Source of the DNA: Cryptomeria japonica | Lineage: Eukaryota; Streptophyta; Pinopsida; Cupressales; Cupressaceae | DNA: 60,000 nucleotides | Reading direction: 5' to 3' | Assembly (NCBI RefSeq): GCF_030272615.1 | Contig: NC_081414.1 | Span: forward strand, 663,724,938 to 663,784,937 | In this document: positions 33,180 to 45,862 of the stretch, piece by piece | Layout: each line of letters opens with the position of its first letter | Position numbering within the stretch: the stretch's first letter is position 1 | Program-made: the position numbers and the translations under genes | Notes under the pieces: model-generated | The model's database searches: none | Told to the model about the DNA's origin: nothing | The model's input: the letters and a program-made list of their open reading frames with translations, nothing else

Positions 33180-34040
33180 GTGGAATAACTCACCTCCACA
33201 TGGTCTAATGCATTCAGCACTCAGCGAACACCAAACAAAACCGTAATGAAGCCAAAAATTTTAGAGGTTTGCAACGAGTCAACATCCAAGAACCTTAATC
33301 AACAAAAAACCTATAATCAAAACACCAACAAACATGACATTAAACAAACAAAAATCTTTCTCTATGGTAAAATAGGTCACCTGCAACAACTTTAATGCAT
33401 TCACCTTGTAGTCAAACCTACACTCAATGAATGCCAAATGGAACCTTAATCAGACGAAACCCTAAACAAACAAAAAATTACAGACCAAAAACATTCGAAA
33501 TGATAACGGAAAATGAAAACCAAAAAAAGTACAACCCATCAGTTAACTTGTAGACGGATGCACACACTCACCAAATGCACTCACAGCCCAAGCTTGCACT
33601 CAACGAATGCCAAAAAAAACCTTAATGAAGCCAAAACTTGTAGACAAATACATGCACTCACCAAATGCATAGACCGAATGATAGATGGAACCCTAAACAA
33701 AGAAAAACTTGCTAACAAAAAACCTTTGAAATGATAATGAGATATGAAGGAAATGAGAACCAAACAAAGCACAATCTATCAGTTAACTTGCAGACAGATG
33801 CACGCACTCACCAAATGCACAGATCGAACCACTCTAATGCATTCACCAAATGCACTCGTAGCCCGAACCTGCACTCAATGAAAGCCAATGAGCTTGCACT
33901 CAACAAACGCCAAACAAAACCTTAATGAAGCCAAAACTTGTAGACGAAACCCTTAAAAACTAAAACTTATAGACCAAAAACATTCTAAATGATAATGCGA
34001 AATGAAAACCAAATAAAGAACAACCCATCACTTACTGTTT
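33180..34040. repeat. Degenerate tandem repeat of about 240 bp
   Basis: A unit containing 'cagttaacttgyagacrgat', 'gcacgcactcaccaaatgca', 'ccttaatgaagccaaaactt' and 'tgataatgmgaaatgaaaac' repeats about 3.5 times with indels. The best-aligned starts are near 33536, 33774 and 34024. Short open frames here are by-products of the repeat. Confidence 0.75.
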
Positions 34041-34639
34041 GCCACTTCTCCAAGATTCGTGCAAGGGACACACATCCAAATCCAAGTCAAACAACCAAGA
34101 CACCACCTGTCGCTCACTGAGAAAAGTGACCGGTCATCAGGAAAGACCCCTTGCTGGAATGTCTTACACTTTGGCAGGAAAAAAGCCCCCACTAAAAGCC
34201 TATCGACTTAAATATTTTGTATTAAAAATTTGGATTTAATTTGATTAATTTTTTTCATATAACAATTAATTTGTAAAATGATGGATTTTCTTTAAAATTG
34301 ATAATTAATTTGATTTGAGTTTCATTTTATTTATATTGAGTTTTAGAACTTCTATCTAATATTTAGTTTATTTATTCTTCAATTAGATTTAGATTCATAG
34401 TTTATGATATTGACCTAAAACAATTAGGTAATTTAAAACATAAATCTAAATCTTATTTTTAAAAATTTAAATTTTTAGTTCAAACATTTCCATTTATTTA
34501 GTCACTATGAACCAACTAAAACATGAAAACTTTCAAATTGCATACTAAGGTATTATATATAAGGACAAATCTTAATTCGTTAATAAAACCTATATTTATA
34601 GAAATCTATGTAAAAGACACAAAAAAATCATTATGAAGA
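34041..34639. other. Spacer before repeat copy B
   Basis: A less AT-rich 200 bases, then very AT-rich DNA. No gene or repeat unit was recognised. Confidence 0.5.
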
Positions 34640-37432
34640 CAACTATTTTTATTTATTTAAATTGTTCTTTTTTAATTCATTTTATTTTTACTATAAGAGT
34701 TATTTTAAAATCTTATATATATTAAACTTGTACACCTAAACATGTTATGAAATACAAAGATTAATTTTACTATTTGAATACTTTATTACCTAATTTATAA
34801 CCCAAACACTAAAAATAAGTTTAACCTTAATCCTAACCTTCATTATTTTTATTTATTTAAATTTTTCCTTTTATTATTGGTTTTGTTTTTATAGTAAGAG
34901 TTATTTTAAAATCTTCTATAGATTAAACTTGTACACCTAAATTTTTTATGAAACACAAAGATTGATTTTATTATTTGTATACTGTATTACCTAATTTATA
35001 ACCCTGGCACTAAAAATAAGTATAACCTTATCCTAAACTTCAGTTAATATGATCATAATTGAACTAGAATCTTAACACAAATTACACCCTATTTGCAATG
35101 AAAATCTTATCTTATTATTTATTCCTAATCATTATCTACATCTAATCTTTAATTCTTTTCTCACATTATAAATTATTTAAAATATTCAATATATTTATTT
35201 CTTAAATAAAATCTTATTTTATAATAATAATAATGGCAAAAGTTCTGGTAAGGGATTTGGATAGAGCTCAACAAGATGGCTTTCTTAGAGATATCAAGAT
35301 CACCAATGTAATTGAGACGGTTTCTTAGCATCAATTTGTAGATGATACTATGATCTATGGTCATGCTGATAGAAAGGAGGCAATTAGATTTATAAAAATT
35401 CTCAGATCAGGTCAACAGGTAAATCAGTCCAAATTTGAAGTATTTTTCTTTAATGTTAAGTCTTCCATAGAGAAAGAGATATTAAATCGTATGGTCTTTA
35501 ATGTTGGGAAGCTCCCTTGTTATTATTTAGATCTTCCTTTAGATAAAGGATTGAGGACCACCAAAGTGTGGGATCCAATTGGTAAAAAAATGGATAAAAA
35601 TATGGAATCATAGAAGAACAAATGGATCTCATGGGTAGGGAGAATCACTATACTAAAGGCTATCCTCTCAACTCTTGCAATTTACTTAATTTCTTGCTTA
35701 TCTCTCTCAATAGGAGCCAATGTAAAGTTAGTAAATAAAATGACATCCTTTTATTGGCAATGTATGGCTAAAAAAAAAGAAAATAGCATTGATTGCTTGG
35801 GATAAGATTTGTAGACCTAAAAAATTTGGGGGAGTTGCTTTGGAAAATTGGGTGTTGCAAAATAAGGCTCTAGAAGCCAAGCTAGTTTGTAAAATGTATA
35901 AAAATTTATATTTAAAATGGATTAGAATTCTTAAAAGTAAATATTTAGTAAATATGAGCCTGGAAGGCTTCTTTAGGACCCAAAATCCTCCAAAAGGGTC
36001 TAGGGCCTAGAGCTTTATATTAAAACGTAGAGACTTGATTTTAGAGAAAATATCATGGGATGTGGGAGATGGTCAAAGGGCACTTTTTAGTCAGATTCTT
36101 TGGGAGGATATCCTACTTTGGATAAAATGATGAATTCCAACAACATCAACCATGTTTGTGAAATAATTTAAAGAATTCATGTCAGAGACTACATTGAATT
36201 TCTTGATAGAGAGTCTTCTTTGGGATAGAAATGGAAAAAGTTTAAGGGTCTCAATGTTAAGAGAGAAGATTTATCCCATTTCAAGGAGACTTTAAATAAT
36301 GGTTCTATATCATCTCCAATTGGACTAGATACTCTGATCTGGAAAGGAGCGAGCTCAGGGAATTATAACTCCAAAGATGGATATAGACTAATAGTTCAGA
36401 AACATCTTCAATAGACTAAGATTTTTATTTATCTTTGTTGGGATAAAATGTGTCTACCTAAAGCACACATTTTTGCTTGGGCAACCCTTATAGGCAGATT
36501 TTAAAATGCATAATAGTTCAAGAAAATAGGATTTTCTATTCCATCCATCTATGTCTTATGTGAATAGAGTGAAGAGTCAACTAGTCATATTCTATCTTTT
36601 ACAAAATATCACTATATCATTGTCATTTACTATCATTTAAAAAATAAGATAATTATTCAAGAAACTAAGATGTTAATTTATACAAGTATTATTCTCATAG
36701 TGAAATAATATTCTTCTTATGTACTCAACTGTTAGGATAAAAATGTATAATTGTCCCATCATGAATATAAAATCTGCACATAATGAATGACTTATATTTT
36801 CCAATTAAATGTCAAGAATTGTCAAAAAGTTTTAGTGTTCAACAAATTGGTAATCTATGTTGGATGTGAGTTGTATTTTAAAATTTAATGTTGTTATTAT
36901 CAATTTTTTTTTTCTTTGATACAACCATTAGTCCATTTGTGTTCGACAGAAAAGTTAAAATAAGAAATATATATGGTTATGAATAGTTATTCGGTCCATT
37001 TAGGTTGCATATAAGTTATACTTTAAACAAAACTATGATATTATACTAATAAAAAATGATATTTTCTTATTCAATTACTAGGGATTTTTATATTAAGTTT
37101 TAGTCAAATATTTGAAGTCATTTTTAGGACACTTCATACTAGATGTGCTATTTTGACAAGTTGTGTGATTATTAACACCTCCACACCATAGTTGTAGATA
37201 AATAGGCATCCATTTTAAATTTATAAAAAATTAAAAATCTTCTAATATTCCATGTAATTTCTCTAATGGAGAGATAACCATCAACACCTCACACATGGAA
37301 ATTTTTTATTGTCACAATTGTGCTCTCTCAACATACTTAGAAAAGTGAACTGACCCTTCCTATAGTAAATCAATATGTGTTCCTATGGTGGCAAGCAACT
37401 ACTTATTCAATTTAAATCAAATATTTTATTGG
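34640..37432 (+). repeat. Dispersed 2.7-kb repeat, copy B
   Basis: It is homologous to 1-2683 in the same orientation. It includes the AT-rich leader with about 200-base tandem units (near 34645, 34741 partial, 34843 and 34940), the LINE fragment and the non-coding tail. Homology ends at 'tattttattgg' at 37432, the same point as in copy A. The left boundary is not sharp. Confidence 0.85.
35232..36620 (+). pseudogene. Decayed LINE reverse transcriptase and zinc-ribbon fragment, copy B
   Basis: It begins at the same truncation point as copy A ('VLVRDLDRAQQDGFLRDIKI'), with catalytic 'FVDDTMIYGH' at 35335 and the thumb ('SYYLDLPLDKGLRTTKVWDP' region). 'KIALIAWDKICRPKKFGGVA' and the zf-RVT segment follow towards 36600. 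Fewer stops remain than in copy A; 87- and 73-codon stretches are open. The 5' half of RT, the endonuclease and RNase H are absent. Confidence 0.87.
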
Positions 37433-37478
37433 TACAAATAAAAGGAGTTTTTGGAATTCGGTTTCTTCCTCTATTATT

Positions 37479-38826
37479 TGTTAGCAGCAACCAAGAAGGA
37501 AAACTAAGATGGGGGGTGAATCAATTTTCATCGGATTAAACAATTGAAGCACAATCTCATATCTTAAAAACTACAACAAGAATAAAGATAAACACAATAT
37601 CACCAACACACATAACACTAAGATTCTGACATGGAAAACCCAGTTAAGGGAAAACCCATGGTGAGAACCTACCCACAATAAGATGATACTCTGCAATAGT
37701 ATGTGTAAATATTATAAATGGGGAATGCACATGCATTCAGGTACACTACGTAGAGCTCACTTCTCAAAATGAGATGATACAAAAGGCCCTAACCCTCATG
37801 GAAGGCTCACTACCTTACAATAAGATTTAGAATACAATCGGGATTACATGAACTGCAAAATTAGCATCTGCAAATGTTTGATGACAGTTCCGATTAAGCA
37901 CATTTGTTTTCTCTGCAATAATCTTTGCTTAATTCACCATAGTGAAGGATAAATTTTCTTAATAAAACATAAACTATTCTCTCATAATATAGATACAACA
38001 TTGACACCCTAAATCACATGACTATATTACCTATTTATACAATTCATCAACCTTGACTACAAGGTCAGCCAAACCCTCAACCGTCAATTATAAAATTACA
38101 TCACACAATACATAAATGAACCACCAGACCAATATAATGATATTTATGACATAGCATGGAACTAAACCAAATATCCAAACATGCATCACCACTAGAAATC
38201 ATGCCGAGATCAACCGCAACACGCTATACCACCAGGAATACAACATAACACAAAGAATATCATTGGATCAACAAAATCACCAAGAACGTGCACAAGAATC
38301 AACGTGGATAACCAAAACAAATAGAAATTGATCAGGAAATACCAAAAATAATGTTATAACCATTTGCAATAGATGCACTAGCACCACTTATTAAAATCTT
38401 CATCAATCAACATGCTAACTCTCAAGAACACTTAACAACAACAATTTAGACTAAAAAGATAGTTTGCGGAGCACCAAATCATGAAAAATCTGAACTAAAG
38501 ATACACATGAACATCCAAAACATTCTCCCAAATCTACAACCAAATATATAATCATACCAAAGCTCACCAGATCAAATACAAAACTTTGCCAACTACAGAA
38601 CATAAAAAAAATGAACTACAAACTGGATCAAATAATATGATCAAGAAATATTTCAGGTCATTGAAACCAATAAGAAATAAAGTATTCCAACATCCCAATT
38701 AGATAAACCAACCATATCAACTAAATGCAATCACTAGAACACCAAACAACTCTCTGCAACACCAGAACACAGGAATATGTTGACATCAATGACAATGACA
38801 TATCTTAGAAGCAACAATATCTAGCA
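37479..38826 (-). repeat. 3' LTR of the copia element (1348 bp)
   Basis: The minus strand starts TGCTAGATATTG directly after the purine tract and ends GCTGCTAACA at 37479. The terminal 690 bases match 43397-44168. Confidence 0.88.
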
Positions 38827-38840
38827 ATGTCCCCCTTTGA
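38827..38840 (-). promoter_or_regulatory. Polypurine tract of the copia element
   Basis: The minus strand reads TCAAAGGGGGACAT immediately before the LTR start. It is the plus-strand primer site. Confidence 0.8.
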
Positions 38841-39137
38841 CATTGATGGAAACATATGAATGTGAAAAATAATTAATGCAAAGGAAATAGATCAACACCA
38901 GCAATCTGTAACAAACTCCCCCTAAGATCATGCACACAAAGCTCCATAGATAAAGCATTTTTTCACACGATTCTCTCCCCCTTTGACAACAATGCCAAAG
39001 ATAAAATACAAATTATGCTATGTCCCCCAAAACTCATAACTAACCATGTGAACCACTGACTACTTTGACTGAGTAGCAACACCAACTCATCAACCCAAAT
39101 AAAAATATAAGGCCCAAATTGATGCAACTCCATGCAT

Positions 39138-39785
39138 CTAGTTCTCAACACTAGGGGAAGAGACCCCTAACTTGTCTCTCAAATAGATAAATGTATCAAC
39201 AGGAAAAGGCATAGTGAAAATATCTACAATCTGATCCTTTGTAGATACATATTTGAATCTAACTTCCTCATCACTTACTTTCTCTCTCAAGAAATGATAC
39301 TTAACAACCACATGCTTTGTTTTAGAATGCAGCATCAGATTGTTTTGAAATATTGGTAGCACTTGAATTGTCACAATATATAATAGAAAGCTCATCATAA
39401 ATAATTCTAACATCCTTCAACATCTACTTCATCCAAACTACTTGAGTACAATTGCTAGCAGCATCAATGTATTCAGCTTCAGTAGTAGATATAGATATAG
39501 TAGATGTCTTTCTTCTTACTGGACCATGAAACCAACTTCTTTCCCAAAACGAATGCCCCATCAAAGGTATCCTTTTGGTCATCAACATCACCAGTCCAAT
39601 AAGCATTAGTATAAGCACATAGTAGGATATCATCATTCTTTGGATACCACAAACCATAGTAAACAGTCCCCTTCAAGTATCTAAAAATCCTCTTCACAGT
39701 AGTAACATGAGTCTCTTTAGGATCATCTTGAAATCTAGCACAAAGACAAACAACATGCATAATATCTGGTCTAGTCTAAGTTAAG
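39138..39785 (-). pseudogene. Copia RNase H domain
   Basis: The minus strand gives 'VKRIFRYLKGTVYYGLWYPK', 'LCAYTNAYWTGDVDDQKDTF' and 'ISISTTEAEYIDAASNCTQV', ending near 'FKYVSTKDQIVDIFTMPFP'. The first catalytic Asp of the usual Y-S/T-D-A-D-W motif is replaced (YTNAYW). The Glu in STTEAEY and the terminal Asp in K-x-Q-I-V-D are kept. Two frame changes are present. Confidence 0.9.
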
Positions 39786-39859
39786 TACAACAATCCACCA
39801 ACCATAGATCTATACAGAGTCTGATTAACTTTCCGAGATTCATTAATTTTAGACAATTT

Positions 39860-40545
39860 TCATCAAGTCACCATAGGAGTTAAAATAGGTTTAGAATCAT
39901 CTAACCCAAGGTTGTTCAACAATTCTTTCGCATACTTAAATTGAGAAATAAAAATACCTTTACTGGTTTGAGTAATCTGCAGTCCTAAGAAAAAAATCAT
40001 CCCACCAATCATAGACATCTCAAATTCCTTTTGCATATCATCAACAAACTTCATACTCAATCATCATCTCCTCCAAAAATGGTATCATCAACAAAGACTT
40101 CAACAATCAAAATATTCTCATTCTCAACTTTAAAATATAAATTACTATCAGCAGTAGCTTTACAAAATCCTAGTTTCAACAAATACTTATCCAATCTAGC
40201 ATACCAGGCTCTAGGGTATTTCTCAGGTCCATACAGATCTTTCTTCAATTTGTATACCATATCTCCTTCATCTGATAAAGAAAATCCATCTAGTTGCTCA
40301 ATGTAGAATTCCTCTTCAAGATCACCATTAAAAAAGGCTAACTTGACATCCATCTGATATACTTTAAAGTTCTTATAAGCAGCATATGCAAGTAGCAATC
40401 TAACAACTTCAATTATAGCTACAGGAGAAAAAATTCCTTCATAGTCAATACCTTCCATCTGAGAATAACCTTTGCATACCAATCTTTCTTTGTTTCGGAC
40501 CACTTCACCAGCTTCTTTTATTTTATTCTAGAACACCCATTTAGT
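39860..40545 (-). pseudogene. Copia reverse transcriptase (RVT_2)
   Basis: A 148-codon open stretch (40503-40057) reads 'RLVCKGYSQMEGIDYEGIFS', 'VYQMDVKLAFFNGDLEEEFY', 'KYPRAWYARLDKYLLKLGF', then 'VEVFVDDTIFGG'. The catalytic FVDD is present. A one-base change and stop follow, then 'MQKEFEMSMIGGMIFFLGLQ' continues to 39863. The domain copies element RNA into DNA. Upstream, 'ENWIKEMEEEPNHIKKNKTW' near 40600 is the conserved RVT_2 entry region, with a stop before 'NKIKEAGEV'. Confidence 0.93.
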
Positions 40546-40899
40546 ACCAATCACATTCTTGTCTTTAGGTCTCGAAACAAGCTCCCAAGTTTTATTCTTT
40601 TTAATATGATTTGGCTCTTCTTCCATTTCTTTTATCCAATTTTCATCCTTACATGCTTTTGCTACATCCTTAGGTTCAATCTTTGAAATCAAGCATATTT
40701 ATTCAACAACAATCCTTCTCCTAGTCGTCACACCTTTACTCTTGTCACCAATAATCTGATTTTTTGAATGATTCAACCTTATATACCTTAGAGTCTTCTG
40801 ATTGTTCTGACTTTCAAGATCTTGCACTTCTTCACTGGCAACAACAATATCTAGATGAACTATCTCCACTAGATCAATTTGCTTCAAGATCTTTGTCTA

Positions 40900-41640
40900 C
40901 AAAGGCTTAGGAACAACATCTTCATCATCAAAATCATATCTGCATGCTTTGATCTTATTTCCAATACATTCATCTACCTTCACATTTTCACTCTCAACTA
41001 TCTTCTTTAGTCTCTTATTATAGCACTGGTGGGCATTTCTCTTAGTAGAATATCCCAAGAAGATTCCTTCATCACATCTTGCATCAAACTTTTATATATC
41101 CTCATCTCTCTTGATATAACATTTACTTCCAAAAATTCAGAAATATTTAACAGTAGGAACATGACCAAACCATAGCTCATAAGGAGTCTTATCAGAATCA
41201 CATTTAACATGCACCTAGTTGAATGTGTAAACAACAGTGCTAACAACTTCTCTCCAAAAGGTTTGTGCAACATTCCCTTCAATCAGCATAGTCCTTGCAA
41301 CATCTAAGATAGTTATGTTCTTCCTTTCAACAACTCCATTTTGTTGAGGGATTCTAGGAGCAGATAACTATCTTCTAATTTCATTCCTCTCACAGAATGT
41401 ATCAAAATCTCCCAATGCAAATTCTCCTCCTCTGTCAGATCGTAGGCACTTCAGCTTCAATCCTGTCTTTGTCTCCACTCTAGCTTTGAATATCTTGAAT
41501 TTCTCCAACGCTTTTGATTTCTCCCTTAGAAAAGTAACCCATGTCATCCTTGATTAATCATCAATTAGAAACTTGAAATATATGTCACCCTTCATGCTTC
41601 TTACTCTTTTAGGACCACATAAGTTAGTATGAACAAGATT
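40900..41640 (-). pseudogene. Copia integrase core
   Basis: The minus strand shows 'FLIDD' followed by a stop and 'SRMTWVTFLREK' (first Asp), 'LKCLRSDRGGEF' (second Asp), and 'PQQNGVVERKN' (Glu), the D,D-35-E triad in the right order. 'TFWREVVSTVVYTFN' and 'IFLGYSTKRNAHQCYN' follow. At least three stops interrupt it. Confidence 0.9.
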
Positions 41641-41845
41641 TAGCAATCCATTAGATGAATACAACTTACTCTTAAATGAAGTTCTTCTTTGATTTCCCAT
41701 CTGACACTCCTAACTACCAGATTAGCAAGCTTCACAGTCTTAGGAAAATATCTAACAGATTGAGTAGAACTTGTCCTTTCCATGCAATCAAAATTAACAT
41801 GACACATTCTCCTATGCCACAACCAAATTTCATCAATCTAAGCAA
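41641..41845 (-). pseudogene. Copia GAG-pre-integrase (HHCC zinc-binding) region
   Basis: 'WHRRMCHVNFDCME' gives the H-x3-H-like start of the integrase N-terminal zinc finger. A frameshift disrupts the C-x2-C half ('CQSGSS..' expected after 'LVV'). Confidence 0.75.
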
Positions 41846-42153
41846 TCCAACAACTTTTCTCACCAGCATTTAAGTCAAAGATATTACCTTTAGTCTTAGT
41901 TCCTGATACAATCTCTATACCAGAGGAATTTAGGATCTTACATTTACCATTCTTGAATTGAAAATCATATCCCTTGTCAACCATTTATCCAACACTCAAA
42001 AGATTATGCTTCAAACCTTCAATATACAATACATCATCAATATTATGTGTACCATTAAAAGATATAGAACCTCTACCATGGATCACACAAGCTTTATCAT
42101 CTTCAAATCTCACTATTCCACCACCATACCTTTCCATACTCACAAATTTACTT

Positions 42154-43340
42154 TTATCTTTTCATATGATGTGAACAACCATTGTCAATCACCCATTCAT
42201 CTTTCTCTTCAATCTTAGCAGCTAAAGCTTTCTCCTCGACAATGTAGCTTATAGGATTCACTGGCATTGGATCATATTCCTTGATAGAAATAAATACAAA
42301 TTCATCTTTTGAATTACCATTCTCTGATTCCTCATCTGTCACCCCTTCATCAGAAGCATAATAGTATCTCTTCTTATTTTTGTACTTCCGGTAGGGCTTA
42401 TCATGCTTCTCATATTTATCATACTTATCAGATCTATCATGCCTTTCAAATTTATCATGCTTATCATATCTAGACATTCTCTCAGGGTACCTAGAAGGAA
42501 AATGTCCTATCTTATTACAATAGAAACATTTAAAATGTAACTTTCCATCATACATACCAGCTCCTTTAGGAAATCTCTGAGAAATAAGGGCTTCTATCTC
42601 AACCAATTATCTTCCATGTTCTTCCATTTCTCTCTTTTCTCTTTCAAATCTGGATACCCAACATGAACTTTCTCTCGGATCATACTTTTTCTTCCTAGAT
42701 ACAAAGGCTCTGAATGCAGTCTCAGATTTTCCATTTGATTCTCCAAATTTTCTCAACTCAAATGTAGGAAGCTTTCCAACCAACATGTCTCTAGTCAATG
42801 TAGTCACACTCTAGATCTTATTAATACCAGCTACTTTATGCTTGTAAGAAGAAGGCAAAGATCTCAACACCTTAGCAACAATCTCATCTTCTTCAAGGGT
42901 TCCATCAACACATCTAATATTCATGATAAGATCATTCACCTTAGCCATAAAGGTTGATATATTTTCTTCTTCTCCCATCTTCAATGATTCAAACTTTCCC
43001 TTCAAACTCTACAACTTAGCAACTTTAACTTGCACATATCCTTCATACAAGGTCTCTAGCTTCTTCCAGATCTTATGTGCAGTCTACAAACCCATAACAT
43101 TAGTCATCTCTGAATCAATCAAGGCACTAAGAAATACTTCCTTAGCTCTTATGTTATGTTCAATATCCTTGATCTTAGCAACAGTAACTAGTCCATTTTG
43201 AGGAACATTGTAAACATTCTTTGTGATTTTCTAATAGTCATCTCCAAGAAACTTCAAATTAACTTCCATTGGTCCTTCCAAACACTATAATTACTTCCAT
43301 CAAATATAGGACTCTCCTTCTTGAACACATAAGTTGCCAT
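42154..43340 (-). pseudogene. Copia gag and protease N-terminus
   Basis: ATG at 43340 starts 'MATYVFKKESPIFDGSNYSV', a standard copia gag opening. 'SLKMGEEENISTFMAKVNDL' and 'LPSSYKHKVAGINKI' follow, and after two stops the zinc knuckle 'CFYCNKIGHFPSRY', whose last Cys is Tyr. A Lys/Tyr/Asp/His-rich repeat stretch (RYDKHDKFERHD type) comes next, then the protease motif 'WVIDNGCSHHM', where D-S-G has become D-N-G. Five or six in-frame stops show decay. Confidence 0.92.
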
Positions 43341-43375
43341 CCCTGATCTCCTCAAGTGGTCCAGCTTCTTCCAAA

Positions 43376-43396
43376 GGATCTATGTCTGATACCAAT
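43376..43396 (-). promoter_or_regulatory. Primer-binding site of the copia element
   Basis: Immediately inside the 5' LTR the minus strand reads ATTGGTATCAGACATAG. It matches the initiator-tRNA-type consensus TGGTATCAGA. Confidence 0.85.
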
Positions 43397-44168
43397 TGTT
43401 AGCAGCAACCAAGAAGGAAAACTAAGAGGGGGTGAATTAGTTTTCACTGGATTAAACAATTTAATCACAATCTCATATCTAAACAACTACATCATGAATA
43501 AAGATAAACATAATATCATCAACACACATAACACCAATATTTTGACGTGGAAAACCCGATTAAGGGAAAAACCATGGTGGGAACCTACCAGCAATAAGAT
43601 GATACTCTGTAGTAGTATGTGTAAATATTACAAATGAGGAATGCACATGCATTCAGGCACATTGCCTACAACACTCTGCTCAAAATAAGAGGACCCAGAA
43701 GGGTCCAACCCTTAAGGAAGGCTCACTACCTTACAATAAGATTCGGACTGCAATCCAGAGTACATGAACTATAAAAATAGCATCTACTAATGCTTGATGA
43801 CAACTCTAGTTAAGCACATTTACCTTCCCTGCAACAATCTCTTCTCAATTCACCACACCAAAGGATAAATTTTATTAAGCACACATATACCATTCTCTGA
43901 TAAAGTAGACACAACATAGGCACCCTAAATCACATGACTATACCACCTTTTTATACAATTCATCAACCTTGACTATAAGGTTGGCCAAACCCTCAAACCT
44001 CAATTACAAAATTACATCACACGATACATAAATGAACCACCAGGCCAATATAATGATATACATGACATAGCATGGACCTAAACCAAATCTCCAAACATGC
44101 ATCACCACTGAAAATCACACCAAGATCAACCGCAACACACTACACCACTAGAAATACCACATAACACG
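43397..44168 (-). repeat. 5' LTR of the copia element, truncated
   Basis: It matches the inner part of the 3' LTR and stops at about 44168, where the pol-less LTR element's sequence begins. About 570 bases of the outer LTR, including the promoter end, are missing. Confidence 0.88.
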
Positions 44169-45054
44169 CTACACCACCAAGATATTTTTTATTTTATAAT
44201 GCAATAAATGATTATGCTATGCAAATGTGCTAACCAATGAATGCAGGATGCAAATATTTTTGGTGTATTAGAGAACTAGACCAAATTGACTATGAGGACT
44301 GACGGAAGAAATGTTAGTAAGAAGAAACTAGATGAAGAAGAGTTAGTGATGAAGAAAGTATTTCTTGCAAAAATACACAAAAATTAGGTGAAAACCTTTA
44401 TTTTGGTAGTACAAAATAGATGCGGTGCACCATGGCAATGAAGGCTAGGGAAATAATGCAATCCCTTTGCATAAAGCAGACATATTGCAGACAAAGAATG
44501 AGTCAAAACACCGTAAGACATAATGTGTGTCAAAGGTCAAGGTATGGGCAGCGTACTTATGACAGACACCCAAGACATACATGCCTCAGAATGCTACGAA
44601 ACATTCTACAAACAAAAAAACAAACCAAAAAACAACCAAGAACCATCCTGGCCACTCTAAATCACTCAGTGACATCATCAAGCAACATAGGAACATGGTC
44701 AAAGATAAATTAATGAAAGATAAGACTCACAAATTCAAACAAGTCAAACAAACATCCTGATCTTGTTGTCAAAAGTTGAAAGTGTTGCGACAAAGGGATG
44801 ATCATGCAGTCTGGTTTTAGGAAATGCAGTTGCCCATCTAAGACCCATGATAATGTCGACGAAAGGACCGAGAATGGCAATGTTGATTTTGTTCGATTGA
44901 TACGACAAGTTTGATCAATTTGAATGCTTCGTTTGCTGAACAATTAATGCGTGATTTTGTTTAACTAGAGTGTTTACTGTATTTTTTGTTTGATTCTTGC
45001 TAAAATGTTTGTCTATGTACAAAAGAGCCCTATTTATTGATGAAAGGAAAATGA

Positions 45055-45245
45055 TTGTTTTTGGATTTTTATGTTTTCTGATTTTTAGGTTTTTTTGGAC
45101 TTTTTTTTGGTGCTTTTTTCAAGACATTTTATGATGTTTTTTAGGATATTTTACGATTTTTTTGAATTTTTTCAGGACATTATTTGATTTTTAGGGATTT
45201 TTTCAAGACATTATTTGATTTGTATGGATTTTTTATGATTTTTCC
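45055..45245. repeat. T-rich 'ttttttcaagaca' repeats
   Basis: Imperfect T-rich units with 'ttttttcaggacat' and 'ttttttcaagaca', related in kind and position to 13020-13440. Confidence 0.65.
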
Positions 45246-45764
45246 CCCAATGTCTAGCAATGCAAGAAATTTGACAAATGGATAAAGAAGCCTGCTAACA
45301 TGTTGGTGGATAGAAGGAAAGACAAAGGCCATTTATTATGGAGACAACATGGATGCAATTTCCAAGGACTATTGCATGAGGGGATAAGATACTAGATATG
45401 ATAATGTAAAGAAATGGCATGACATGAGGGACACGTCAAGAGGTTTTTGAAACCATGTTTGCCAATTTTACGTCCTTATGTTAGATCAAGATCAAGGGAT
45501 GCAAAGGAGTGCATGGACGATGCTAGGATGTGGATAGGACAAGCAAGATAAAAAATGGATAAGAGACATAGACTGAAGGTAGTGATAGGCTAAGGTATAG
45601 TGACAACAAGGTTGCAATAAGCCAAGGAATGTGGATGAAAGTTTGTAATAATCCAATGGATAAAGACCAAAATCTATGGTAGACTGAAAGCTGCGAATAG
45701 GAAGAATGACATTCTTGAAGATCCTTAGCCTTGTCAAGATCAAAGGTGGAAAAAGGGAATATGG

Positions 45765-45862
45765 ATATGAAGACGATAGGATAATAGAGGTCGATAGGAT
45801 ATGATAGACGATAGGATGATAAGATAATAAAGGGCGATAGGATATGATAGGGCAATATGATA
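45765..45862. repeat. 'gataggatatgat' short tandem repeat
   Basis: Units of 'cgataggatatgatag' type repeat about six times. They create long but meaningless minus-strand open frames rich in Tyr, Pro, Ile and Ser. Confidence 0.8.

Larger units (their letters stand above)
37479..44168 (-). mobile_element. Ty1-copia retrotransposon, nearly full length, decayed
   Basis: On the minus strand the order is 5' LTR (truncated, 44168-43397), primer-binding site, gag, protease, GAG-pre-integrase, integrase, reverse transcriptase, RNase H, purine tract and 3' LTR (38826-37479). Integrase before RT defines copia. The LTR sequences differ from those at 9161 and 14926, so this is another family. Many stops and frameshifts occur in all domains. 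The missing outer 570 bases of the 5' LTR remove the target duplication. Confidence 0.93.

Noticed and set aside
33513-33925. Small open frames rich in Thr, Lys and His
   Set aside because: They are translations of the 240-bp tandem repeat with no independent support.
1-37432. The two 2.7-kb copies as LTRs of one 37-kb element
   Set aside because: No primer site follows copy A and no purine tract precedes copy B. The interior is a mosaic of unrelated elements on both strands.
40031-42218. Plus-strand open frames inside the copia element
   Set aside because: They are antisense shadows of the RT, integrase and gag frames on the minus strand.
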